Shown: positions 13,511-26,262 of the stretch, one piece after another
How the letters are laid out: each line of letters starts with the position of its first letter
Position numbering within the stretch: the stretch's first letter is position 1
Assembly (NCBI GenBank): GCA_013399695.1
Contig: VXAU01000298.1
Span: 1-64,000 of the forward strand
Source: Formicarius rufipectus
Lineage: Eukaryota; Chordata; Aves; Passeriformes; Formicariidae
Reading direction: 5' to 3'
Length of the DNA: 64,000 nt
Translations under genes and position numbers: made by a program
The notes under the pieces: model-generated
Database searches by the model: none
What the model saw: only the letters and a program-made list of their open reading frames with translations
What the model was told of the DNA's origin: nothing

Positions 13511-16500
13511 TTGACCTCATGGTGACCATCAGAACAGGGATTTAGCTCTTGAGAACTCGGTAACAGTAGAGGCATCACCTCACTGCCTGCACACACCTCC
13601 AGAACAGCCCCTGGGTGAGTGTCCTGAGCGAGCAGCCCCTGAGCAGTCCCACACCCCAGCACTGCTCACTCTGGAATGCTCCTGTCAGGAGAGCCATGTG
13701 AGCAGTCCACGGCAGCACCTCTGCCGGTGGGCTCTGCCCCGAGGGCTCGAATGGCTTCGCTTCTTGCCATGCCATACCAATCGGGGGCTCTCACCTCAGC
13801 CCGTACCCAATTATGTTAAAACTGGACTTTATTTGCTCTGATTTTTTTTTTTTAATCTTTCAAAAAACGAAACTAGGCAGCGAGTTCAAAAGTTACTGGC
13901 AAGAGACCGACGGCACAGTCATGTCATTTCCTGAGGAAACCGAAGGCTTTCTTCAAACCTCACACACCTTTCTGCAAAGCTGACTTGCCTGCGTGCCTCG
14001 AAAAGCAAAAGAAAAAAAATGGTTTCATATCTCCGAGCTGCCATGTGCTTCATGTCCTATTGAGAGAGACAGAAGTTGGGGGCGTTTATTTGGTTTTAAA
14101 CAAAAAAAAAAAAATCTCATAACTTTTTTTCTTTAAGTTAATCTATGGAATTGGGGGTTTTTAAAAGTCTGGTTTCTAAATTACCATAATGAATCAACCA
14201 CCATACTAAGGGGAAAAAATGCAATAAGTTTTTTTCTTTAAGTTCCTGAAAGCAGATGGCTCTTCTCAAGAGAGAAAAACTTAAAATTGCTAGCAAGGGG
14301 AAAATATTGAATGTTAAAGCTTATCCAGAAGGAAATAAACATTAACAGTGTCTGGTATGTAAACAAAGAGCTTTAAGATGCTAACTCTAAACTCAACTGC
14401 ACTGGGAATGCAGAAAAGGAACACCACAGTATTTTGAAGTTATCTTGAACTGGAAATCTGATCAGAAGAGTTCTATCTTCGCTTTAGTAGAATATAAATA
14501 GAGTTACATTACACTTGTAATGAAGTTCACTGAGAGCAAAAGCCTCAGCAAACAGAAAGGTGCCTTACAGCGCATTGGTGATGTAATTGTCTGCTAAAAG
14601 GATATTAAGGCATTAAATTACTACAGAAGATTTTTATTGTGAGCATGCTCTGATATAGTGTCTTTCTCTACAAGGTCTAACAGACATTAACACATAAAAA
14701 AAAACGGGTGTTACTAGAGTTTTACAACAGCTTTACACAAACTCCTTTCTATTCTTACAGAAATCTCAAAATATCTACAAAGTACTGTGTAAACAATCTG
14801 AAATCTTAGATATTTGACTTTCAAATAAATACAGGTACTTGTATAACAACTTTTCGTACAAACTTCCTACACAAGTCAGCACTGTAAACAAAAGTAATCC
14901 ATGTGTTTTGTTAAAATTTCCGCTTCATCAACTCTGCAACAAAGCAAGACAACAGGCATCCATTCTGATCCCAAATCTTGCTCAGCAGCACCAGTTTTGT
15001 TTACCGGAGGAATTACTAAACTGCTCGGTTAGGCTGAGAAAACAGAGTAGCAGCTTCCTCAGGGGAAACAGCTTGTTGTTTCACCGGACTACTAATTAGC
15101 CTCATCTATTCACCCAACAGATGCAAAATCCTAAATCAACTGTGATCTGATGATGGATTAGACAGTTCCTGGGACTGCCAATACCTTGGCAGAAGAGTAA
15201 GATTCCTTGCTGGGAAAAAAACCAAAATATTTTAATGACTGATTGAAACAGCCTGAATTGAAATGGGCAAGGAAATAATACTCAAGAACTTCAACGGAAC
15301 AGAAGACCATTTCCTTTAAATAAGAATACCAGAGATCTGGAATCCAAAACAAGTTTCTGCCAGTTGTAGAATTCTCGGCCAATCTTTCTTCCTTTGTGAC
15401 AATTATGTGTTTCTGTAGGTACAAGGCAGTTGATGAAAAGCCTGAGGCAGGAGCATGGTAAGAGAAAAACATGCTCGGGTCCTACCTGTACTGTTTATGA
15501 GAAAAACAAAGAGACTGAACAGTCATGGACTGAGTTACTCAGGGAGGATCAGCTGTTTCAGGTACATGAAGCTGCACATCAGTAGAGGAAGATAAGAAAT
15601 CACTCTTGCATTTATGGCTACGAAGTTCCCATATTCATTTCATTCATGGCTATACTTCTTGAACAAAGATTTGGGAGGGTTTTACCCACGCTGAAGTTCC
15701 CATACACAGCTTTTGCAAATCACAGTGTACAGAGTGAGGGGACATTTCACATTTGTCTTCTTGTAAATAGACTATTTAGCAGCTGTAAAAGAAACCTCCT
15801 GAGCCTGACAAGAGGACACTCTGCAGAGCACACACACAGACCTGAAGGACACCGGTGGCCAGAAAAGTCCAGTCTTACCTGCACAGCACACAGACACACT
15901 GCGAGCAAAGCCACACAGGCAGAACCTTCGGAAAGGCACAGAAGGAACAGTCAAGGCACTGGAAGAATTTACCTTTGCAATACCTTGATATAGACACCGA
16001 AAAACTACCAAGAAACCAAGTATTGTAATATTAAGTCCTCCAAAACAAAAGACAAACACCAGGAAGTGGGAGATGCTTGGCTAAGGCTTACATGGAATTA
16101 AAACGTGAGTCATTTATTAAAGCAAACGCCCCTGTGCAAGCACAGCAAAGCAAACGCACAGCTGGGGAGGTGACGACGGCAAAGAGCTCCCTGCCCTGCG
16201 CTCCGGGAGCCCGCTGGGAATGACCCCGGGCTCCCATTTGCATGCAACATCCTCACGGTCAGCCAGAACTACAGCTCAGTTTCCCCACAATTCTCCTACT
16301 CCGGTAAAGGCAGAACAAAAAGATTCTAAAGGAATAGGTATTGAAGGCGCAAACAAGCAAAGGTTGCCTTGTGCCAGCCGAGTTGTGGATTAAACAAGAA
16401 ATATTAAGGGGGAAAACTAATCACAGAATAAAGGGACCATTAAAGGAGGTTTGGATTTGAGATAGCTCCTACAAGGATTGACTGGGAAGATGCCATGCAA

Positions 16501-18819
16501 CAGGTATCAAAACGGGACCATCACCAGGTCATATTCTAACAGGGTGGAAGGCAAGAGTTGGAGGAGTTGGTTATCATTCTGCTATTTCCAGAATAATAAA
16601 CCAGCAGAATATCAAACCTTCACCACCAACTGTAAAGCACAACAGAGGGGACCACAGAGCAGGAACAGAGTAACAATGTTCCTGCTAAAAGCTCTAAATT
16701 TTAATTTATTCTTCTTAAAATGATACTTAAATGCAAAGTCAGGGGAAGAAAAATAGGTGTTCATATGAACAAACAAAAGCAGGTATTCTGAAATATCTGC
16801 AGGTATTTTTTTCAATACTTTGCAATGTTATTTTAGTAACAAAGTCTTACTGAATTTCTGTTCATACTGACCTTAATAAGAGCTATTTCTATTAATCCAG
16901 CTTTTCCTTTTCTACAACAAAAGAAACAAAACTACAGCTGAGATATTGCCTTGTGTAATTTTAGGCAATGCAATGACAACATAGTACAGAAAAGCTGACT
17001 TTTGTATCTGAGAGATTCACAGGTGACCAAATGTACTAGGCTCAAAACATACATATTCAAATCATCCTCTCAAAATATTTTTGGTAGAAATTCTCAGGGC
17101 CCACAGGAAAATGCAAGTAATTAAACCATTCACATACTCTCCAGCCTTTCCCCCCTGCACAGGAAAGAGCAAGTCAGCCTTTTGTTTCTGATATTTTGTT
17201 TTCCAAATACTCCATTGTATAAATATTCCCATAGAAACACCAAGTTTGTTTTCCTTAAAAACTTTATCATGAGCTCCCTCTACAGACGGAGAATTTACTA
17301 AACATATCTAATCACTCTTTTTTTTCTTTTGGGCAAGGGGTGGGAAGGAGAAATGCATCTTCCTATTAGATGAAAAGGAGGTGAAAAAGGTGAAAAGGAA
17401 TCCTGAACAAGGACAAAAATCTCTAAAAGAGAAGCAGGGTAAGTATACACAAAACACATGGTTACCATCTGGTGGTAGATCACTGGATCTACCCTCAGTG
17501 GATCACTGATGGTTTTTTACACTTAAAACAAAATAGTCACACTTCATACAGACCCTTGCACATACACCCACTCAGAGAATCAAGATGTTTCAAAATGGTT
17601 AGACAAACTCTATCCTACATTTTACATATATTTAGTTGTGTGTTTTATTGCAATATATTTTGAGGTCATTTGCTTGTTTTTAAGTTATTTAGTGGGTTTC
17701 AGTTAGGAGTTCTTGCCTAAAGCATAATCCATGGAATGCAATCTGGTGTGCTCCACTGCCCAAGGGTGTCTTATGGGACAGTGAAAGGTACTGGCTAAGG
17801 CAGGGAGCTAACCCCAAGGTAACTGAGCAGGGAGGATTTTGCTGGAGCTCATCAGCCAAATATCACTTTAAACACAACAAAAAAACCCCCGAAAACCCTA
17901 AAAAACTGATTTCGAGGTACAAATAATAAAAAAATCCAAAAGCGAAACTCATCACAATATTGCAGAGGTAACAGAACAGAGATTTAAACCAAATATCAAC
18001 TTCTCAATTTGTGGAGAACTTTTTCCACCCCAGCTAAAAGAAGCAACAGAAAACCCCTATGGTCAAAAGGTGACAATGATAATAAAGCTATAATACAACC
18101 TAGAGGAATATAATTGTTGCAAAGGCCTGGAAGATGTTAGTTATCACAGAAACAGTATGTTTTGAATACAGTGGCAGACTGAACTGCAGTAAGTGGTGAG
18201 CAGCTGCCCCCAGGAGTTATCCTCCTGGAGGGCTCATTGCTCCTGGAGTACTGATAGCAATTAATGGGTACAGGGCTGACAAGCAGCAGAGGCATCCCCT
18301 GAAGACAGCAGTCAACTTCATATGTATTTGATTAAATCTTCCATTAGTACTTCCAATATCATCTGTTTAATGGCAGATCCTGCAGCCTCTTAAAGCAGAA
18401 ATAGAAAAAAAACTTGCCCTGCTCCTCATCTTGTTCAAAACAGTGACTTGCTCAGATGTAAAACTATGTACAATATTTAATAGATCAAATCCATCTGAGG
18501 GAGATCTTTAAATATGAGCATTTTTTCTACAAGGTGCACATCAAATGTGATGTGTTAAAGCAGCTTCAGTGGTGGGCCTTGAAGGATGATTTTTTTGGGA
18601 TATTGGTAATGAGTAACTAAGGTAAGAGCTCTTTTACTACAGCATTTAAGATCTGTATATATTAAATGCTTATGGAATCACAATTACATATTTCATTTAG
18701 ACAGAGTCAAACATTTTTGGTAGAGAAATGGAAATTAAGGAATTTAGACAACCTAAAAACATTACAATTCCCTTATTAATATTAATTTGCTATCGCCACA
18801 AGTTCTTTTTTACCCTTAT
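13511..18819. other. Non-coding stretch
   Basis: The first 400 bases remain relatively rich in CpG and may be the flank of the LTR-like block. A GC-rich patch at 16150-16260 contains atttgcat, the POU-factor octamer on the reverse strand. No gene is recognised. Confidence 0.5.
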
Positions 18820-19200
18820 TGAAACAGGTTTCAGCTAAGATAGAATTAGTTTTCTTCTTGGTAGCTGGAACTGTGCTGTGTTTTGGATTTAGCACACAAA
18901 TAATGCTGATAACATGCTGGTGTTTGGGTTGTTGCTCGGTAGATCTTATCCTGTGCTAAAGACTTCTCAGTGTCACATGCTCTGCTAGTGAGCAGCTACA
19001 TGAGAAACTGGGATGGAAATGGCCAGGACAGGTGCCCTGAACTGGGGATATCCCATAACACAGGGGGTCATGCCCAGTATGTAAGTGAGCTGGAGGGGCC
19101 AATGGCTGCACAGGGATGGGCTGGGCATGGTCAGGCCTGGTGAGCAACTGTACTGTGCATCCCTTGTTTCTCTCTGTCCTTCTCATTACAATCACTGTCG
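18820..19200 (+). mobile_element. ERVL-type LTR fragment, plus orientation
   Basis: It begins at TG and contains in order segments typical of a widespread avian ERVL LTR: gctaagatagaattagtttt, ctgtgctgtgttttggattt, ggccaggacaggtgccctga, gtcatgcccagtatgtaag (the decayed TATA region) and ggtgagcaactgtactgtgc. The 3' part after about 19200 is not recognisable. No internal retroviral coding region adjoins it, so it is a degraded solo LTR. Confidence 0.7.
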
Positions 19201-19868
19201 CCTTGGTTTTCACGTAGGGCTAAAGCCACAACTACAAAAGAGGAAAATCTTACCAATACAGTGCATCCAGATGGAAGAAGATACTTTTAAAGGCAAGTGG
19301 ACTGCCTCCTTTCCTACATCAGTGTAACTAAAAGTTACAGTTTTTAAACACTCTTCAGCTCTTTAATAAACGTATCTCGCTCTCTCAGTGGACATTCCAT
19401 TTACTTCTACATCAGAGTATAAAAGCCACATCACCAGACTGTTCACTAATACACATTTATAAACAAAATACCATTGGGGGACAACCTAAATATGGCATTA
19501 CCTTGTTCTTGGATAAAAACTTCTTGACACTGAATTGGAACAAATTAGGTATTTCAGAAGTGTTTAACTCCCTCCCTAAGGGAACAGTTACAATAAAGAG
19601 AGGTGTAACAGTGAAAAAGGAGGAATACAAGAGTCATAACAAGTATGTAGCAACTACTTTAAGACACCTAATGTCAACAGAAATTATTTGAAGTATGACC
19701 TAGAGACAATGTAATCACACGTACAAAATGCAGATGACAGCTCTATCCAGGAATCCCTCATCAAAAAAAAAGAAGAAAAACGCGGTACAAAACCCCCAAG
19801 CCCTGCCTACAAGCAGCAGCCTCAGCCTAGCGGGATGGCTTTAGAAACAAGCACTCAGGAACTCTCAC
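19201..19868. other. Non-coding stretch between LTR and CpG island
   Basis: Includes the unrecognisable downstream part of the ERVL-like insertion and ordinary AT-rich DNA. No gene is seen. Confidence 0.5.
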
Positions 19869-20081
19869 CTCGGCTTCTGTTGCTTTGTGGGGGCCCCGTA
19901 AAAAGCAAAGGGCGAGGTGGGGCGGGGGAAGGAGAACACGCAGCAGCACAAGGGCTGGAGCAGCCGCCCGCTCGGGCCGACGCTGCCACCTCGTGGGGCG
20001 CGTCCGCCTTCCTGCTCGGGGCGGCATCAGCAGCTCGGCCAGGACCAGGAAATGCAACCCATACTTAGTTTTGTAAGACAT
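19869..20081 (-). promoter_or_regulatory. Small CpG island with candidate alternative first exon
   Basis: About 170 bp (19880-20045) holds around 16 CpGs, sharply bounded by AT-rich DNA. On the minus strand an ATG at 20081 opens 71 codons that end exactly at a consensus donor (agccgag/gtgaga, boundary 19869/19868). The peptide starts MSYKTKYGLHFLVLAELL and then turns Arg and Pro rich. It could be an alternative first exon of the gene starting at the 36-kb island or a separate promoter. The same-strand donor argues against a random GC patch. Confidence 0.4.
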
Positions 20082-22322
20082 GATGATTAAACATATGTTT
20101 AAACTTGTACTTGCCTCCGGGGCATGTTTTCTTCAGTTACAAAGCCCATTTCATGAGTGCATGAGGCAAGTCAGCAGTTAGTGACTGCATTTGCTTTAAC
20201 CATTTCAGTACATTCCCATTCTGGCTGGTCCTGGGTGTGCTGCAGGACCTGACATGAGTCACCTGCCCCATGTTCTCCTGGATCTTCATCCACTTCCTTT
20301 AAGGGAAAGGCTCTCAGACTGCAAATCCCAATGCAAGGGATTCCCTCATAACAATTTGCAATTCTACTACTCCTTTTATGGGCAGAGAAGTACTTTAAAC
20401 AAACCAGGAAAGTTAGGTAAGATAGAAGTCAATTATATATATAGATATATAGTAAATATTTATGAGCTTTATTCAAAATAATCAGTCATATTTGTTATAT
20501 TATACTAACTACCCTGAATATTCTTCAGCTTTCTGAGAGAAGTATATATTGTCTTTGTAATAAGACATTACTAGAAAACAACCAATTACAGGCCTTTTGC
20601 AAATAAAATTAATTTTACCCAGCTATCTAAAGTGTTAGTCTGTAGTTTATAGGGTTTCCTTTTTGCACACACTGTAATCTTGTATTTGCCAAACATGTAT
20701 GTGCCTTTTGTAATCACAAACATCTGCAGTTAAACTGCACTTGAATAGAGCCAGTTTTATTCAGCCCTTCAGGATGACTCATTTCTACAGATTAAATAAG
20801 GATATAGGGAAACAGGGAAAGTTGTGAAACTTGTTTCTCTTCTTACTGTAATTCCAGACATACTTCTTCCTTCATCAACCAGCAGCTGGCAAAAGCTGCA
20901 AGAGAATTATGATGATTTATGGCATGAAACCTTCCTTCCCACACAAGTTAGAAATCAGCTTGAGCACTTGTCTGTCTTTGAGCTACAGTATGTAGCAATT
21001 TACTGCCCTATTCTGATGCTCATGAAGGAAGGTTGTGTGATTAAAACCACAGGCATTAAGGTATCTGTGTGCTATCTACACAGTGCCTCACCATGAAGAT
21101 GCAGATTTTCAGCTGCTCACCACTGCTTTCCTATCTTGCTTCTCCTCAGTGTCATGGGCATGTCAGTTCAAGTATTTTTCAATCTCAGTTGACCGTATTA
21201 TTTCTATTTGACTTTTAAATAGATGAATTAAAAAAAAAAAAAAAAAGCAGCAGCTTCAAATACAGGTTGCACAATACCCCAGAATAACTACTTTTCCTAA
21301 ACAGTTTCCAAATTTTTTACAGCTTGGATAAAACAATAATGAACAGATTTAAACATAATCCATATGTGGGCACCCCAGACACATGCACACCATAAAAATA
21401 CACTTTTCTCTTTCAATGTATGCAATTATGGAGCTGGTTTTACAATTAGTTTCTGTAATATCTAAGCTTGATTTCCTTCTTATTATACAGGTTGGATTTT
21501 CAATAAGTTCCTTTCCCCAGAAAGTCACCAAAAATAAGTTACAAGTTGTTGATTTCTCAAGAGTAGATTTATCAAAAAGCAAGTTATTTGTCTGTTAAAG
21601 CATAGTGCAAAAACCTGACTGTAATTCAGACCCCCAGTGAAACAGATAACTCTTCCAAAATGGGAGAGATTGCAAGTAAAATATTTAATGTGATTAGCAC
21701 ACCACTGCTCTCAGTCAAGATTAGTACCAATACCCATATGCTTTTACAGATTAAAAAAAAAAAAATACTTCCATCTCAGACTGGAAAGGAAAGCTGAAAC
21801 AAAAGCCACTCTCTGTTACAGCATAAGACAAAAACAAACAAAAAAGATTTAAAGAAGTTTCTGTCCTCAAACTCAGTTTAAGCCAAGTCATAAATGTAAA
21901 CTCAGAAGGCACTGGAGACCATATACAGCAATGCTTGTTTGGTTAGTTCTAAGATCTATAGACTTACTCATTCATGATATGGACAATTTTCAGAGAAATA
22001 TTGTCCAAAAGTGATGGCAACTTTGTCATAGAAATAAGAGAACTTGGTAAGCAACATGGCAGAGTATTTGGAGAAGAAATGAAAAGCAAAGGCATCATAA
22101 ATTCTGTCATGAAAGACATCCAGAACCACAAATTTCAATTATTAGTTTCAAAAGGATTAAGTTAGGAAGTATTTAATCCTAAGTAACATGATGGAGTGAC
22201 TAGCAAGATTTCATCCAGCCTAGAGAAAGCATGTTATAAATCCACACACAATAACAAAACCTGGAAAATTTCCAGTTCTCCTGCACATTTGTGTGGAAAA
22301 ACAGTATGCCAGCCAGCTACTT
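20082..22322. other. Non-coding stretch
   Basis: AT-rich DNA with a 17-A tract. No gene or named repeat is recognised. If the four-exon candidate above it is real, its 3' UTR would start here at 22322. Confidence 0.5.
21230..21246 (+). repeat. Poly-A tract (17 A)
   Basis: A short homopolymer run in intronic or intergenic DNA; no attached element is recognised. Confidence 0.8.
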
Positions 22323-25300
22323 TCAGAGTACACATAGATGAATTGACACAGTTCCCACTTCCTCCCTTATCTTCAGTTCCTTCTTGCAATTTTCAATATT
22401 AAGAAAGTGAGAATGGGCCAAATCAGGAGCTTCTGGAATTTCCAGGCTCTCAAGCCTTGATTTGTTCCCCACTATGCCGTAGAGCTCAGACAGGGAATGG
22501 TCATCACATCCATAGTATGAGCTCAGCTCCTCAGTATTCCTGCTTATCAAGAACAGCTGAATTTGGTTCACACACGAGCTCTGTTGTGCTGCCCTCCAGC
22601 TATCACACCCATGCTGCTACCAGCACTTTTTTGCTGCTATAATCTTGATTATGTGTGTTGGGGGGGAAAAAGCAACAGAAGCAAGTGAAGCATTGCAAGT
22701 TTGAGAATTCAGTTATTTTTTTAATCTGGTAGAGGCATCAAACTATGCAGATACAAACCACTGATGAACCAGAATGGCAGCCTTGGTAAATGGCTATACA
22801 AGGTAACTGGGAATCCGTCAATTATTTACTCTCCCCTCTGTTTCTAGGGAGCCTTATGCAACATCAAAGCCTTTTACATGCCTCATAAGTGATCTTTAAC
22901 TGCTTGTTAAGGTCTTGCTCAGGGATTTTCTCTGTGCAGGCCTTTGACTTGGCTGAATATTTTACACTGTTACTTTTAATAGTATACATTCATAATCTTG
23001 CTATGACTAAAACCAATCCTTACTAATAGTCATATTTTCATGAAAATAAACTGAGAACTATCTGAATGTTTCAAGAATCAGACAATGAATAAAGAGAAAT
23101 AAATGCATGATGCAGTAAGGCAATGCAACATTGCACTTTATTAGGCTAAGAAAACTAATGCCCATTCAGCTCCAGTATCCACAGAACCCCAGAACACCAA
23201 ATAAAAAACAGCATTTTAGAAGTCTTCAAATATATACCACAAACATTTGAAATTTTTACCACTGTATTTACTGCCCCCACCAAGTAACATCTGAGTCACA
23301 CATAGTAAAGAACTGAGGTCAGTCCCATCTTGCATTGCTGACACCACCTGTGCACCACTCTGCTACTGAGCTGCTCAATTCAAAAACCCACCTGAAATGC
23401 CACTGATTGCAAACATGATGCTCTTTTCAACAAAAAAAGTTTTGGGGTTACAAAGTAGGAAGTTATCAAAAGTGAAAGTGGTATTTTTGATATACAGGTG
23501 TAAAGACATCTGTGGAAGTACAAAGCACACCAGATTTTTACCTTCTTGTAAATCAGGACAAGCCCCACAACTTACACAAAGTAACTTTTATACCACTGCT
23601 ATAACTTAATACCTAGTACTTGAATATAAAAGCATATCACAAAACTTGTAACAGCATATATTACTCTCTGCCTGCAGAAGAGTTAAGTTTCAATATATCC
23701 TTAAACAACTTATCTTTCATTAATAAACTCTTCAGTGCCAAGACAAGTCAGTCCAAGTTTCTATGGCCCCTGATTGGCACTCCATGAACTGTCACATACT
23801 ACACAGAGAGATTCAAATATAAAATGTTTATTTCACATATTTCTTACTGATTGAAAATATTTATCAAGCATACATCCACACGTTTTGGTTGTTTTCTACA
23901 TGGTATATGTGTTAAAAACCCTCATGAGCAACAACAAGTAAAAATCAGTAGGCAACCAATAAAAGGCTCTCATTTACCCAACTGAAATAATCTCAAAGCC
24001 TTCTCAACACCCCGTTCTGATCATGAAAACACCAACCCAGGAGCTAAAAACTGTGTGGTCAGTGGCAATTGGCACAAAGTGTAAGCATCTGTCCACATCT
24101 ATCATTCAATGGTGTAATTGGGTTTTACCTCCAGTACAGAGTAAGGGGGTGTTTTTTTATATCCTAAGTAAAAACTCTTGGCTTTTTAATGTCTTCCAGG
24201 GCACAAATCTCAGCACAAATCACTGGAGGGTGCTGGTACCAGCACTACACAGCAACAGCTTGGGGAGATTAAGACATTTGCCATATGTGAAAGATTCCAT
24301 GAGTGCAACTGGTGCACTGCTCAAGTGAACAGGAGTTTTTCCATTGCCCATCCCCCATGACACCCTCCATACACCACCTCATCGGCTGAAAACTCAAAGC
24401 CAAACTGAAAAAGCATCTCCCTTTTTCCTTCTATGTTAAATACTGAAGAATTAATGCACCAGTTAAAACAGGTGATTACTTAATTTTCAAAACTACATCT
24501 CCCAGTATTGCTGTCTACCAACCTCTTTGAAAATTAGAAGTAAAGCTTACCAAAGTTTTTCTTGTTCCATTCCTCTTGTGGCACATTGGTTTATTACAGC
24601 AGGGCTACTCATGGTAAGTGCTGAGCTTTCAGAATTCATCTTTTTTCTACAAGAAAAGAACATCAAAAAATAAGAAAAGTGCTATATGAATGAAGATTGT
24701 GGTTACTAATTAACTAGAAAACCAAAACTTTAGGACAATAACTTTTAAAACCAAATACAGTATATTTTACTCACTTAAGTAAATGGCCTACATCAATGGG
24801 ATTAATTGGATGAATACCCTGAGAAGGATTTGGCAGTTTTATGGACTTGCTAGTTGTGCCAAACTCAACACTGATTGTCTTTTGTTTACTTCTCTGAACA
24901 CAGGCCAGGAGAGTTGATGTAAGCAAGCCTGAATCCAGGGCTGTGCATCGTGTCAGTTCTGTTAATTCAGACCAGCAGTCAGAGCCAGTGTTGCCATGGA
25001 ATGATCCACACAACATGGGGGAGAAAACTTCAATTTCTGATATGTAAAGATTTACAGAAGCTTTTCAGCATATTTTAATAACTTTGCAGATTTGCAGAAA
25101 ATAACAATTCATTCATGGTTGAAGTCATTCTCAAAAACAGCAGATATTCCAATGCTGGCAATAGCCATTCCCAAGTTACACTTCCAGAAGGTCTATACGG
25201 TCAAAGATGTTTCCAGTAAATGACTTGCATGGCAAGAACAAACACAGACTCTATAGAAAGCAAATTAATCCCACTATGAAACACTATTATTTTCTGGTAA

Positions 25301-26179
25301 TGGGATCACAATGTTAACATGAAACTTCTTAGCTCTACAGCTTTTTTTTTTTTTTTCCTCTTTCATTTTAAAGGAAAGGAGGGAGATGGGACAATATTTT
25401 TAGCCATCAAAGTCATCTTATTTGACTTGAATTGACACCTGTTTTCTATTACGGTCAGCACAAAGACCTAATTGATTAATAGAAAACAGGTTCAACTCTG
25501 TATTAATTAATACCTGCTAGAACATAACAAAATAACATAACATAACAAACTTGTGTTTGTCAAGATAATCATCCCTTGATTTTTCAAGAAGGTACAAAAA
25601 ACCATTAAAAAGCTGGTCTGGCCTGTGTCAAAATCTCCCTTGACAAACAGCAGGGACAGTGTGAAAGGTTGAGCACAAGGCACGTGTCTCATCAGTGGAA
25701 TGCAGATAAGGCCAACTTTCATAAAATAAGTGCTCTGAAGAGAATGCCCATCATGGTTTCAAAATTCTGCCCATGCAAGAGTAGACAAACATCACTGGCA
25801 AGCATGTCTGTTGGACAGAAATCCCAAAATCAACAACCAAAATTTGGTCCTTACCCTCTTATTTGTCCTGGTCTTTGCTGTGACCAGAGCAGGCAGCACT
25901 GCCACTTCAGAACAAACAGAATGGACCTACAAGAACAGGTTCTTAATCTTGCATTTTTAACATCCCCTCATAATAGAAAGGAATAAAAATTTATTTCTGA
26001 TCAAATTTTTTTCGTGAAAGCCAGTTTTAAAGATCCAAAAATCTACTCTGAATGGGAGAAGGAGAAAAGCTCACCTCTGTGAGAGTGGGAACAGATACTC
26101 AGGCACCTCACTTCTTTTTGCATCAGTGCCTGGCCTCAGGCACTCCTGAGTTTCAAGTCGACCATTTCGAAAAACAAAA

Positions 26180-26262
<83 letters not shown>

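Noticed and set aside
25855..25926. Minus-strand exon-like segment with good acceptor (cttgtag) and donor (agagg/gtaagg)
   Set aside because: Its open frames leave phase 0 or 2, which does not fit the next candidate exon at 25036, and the peptide is not recognisable.
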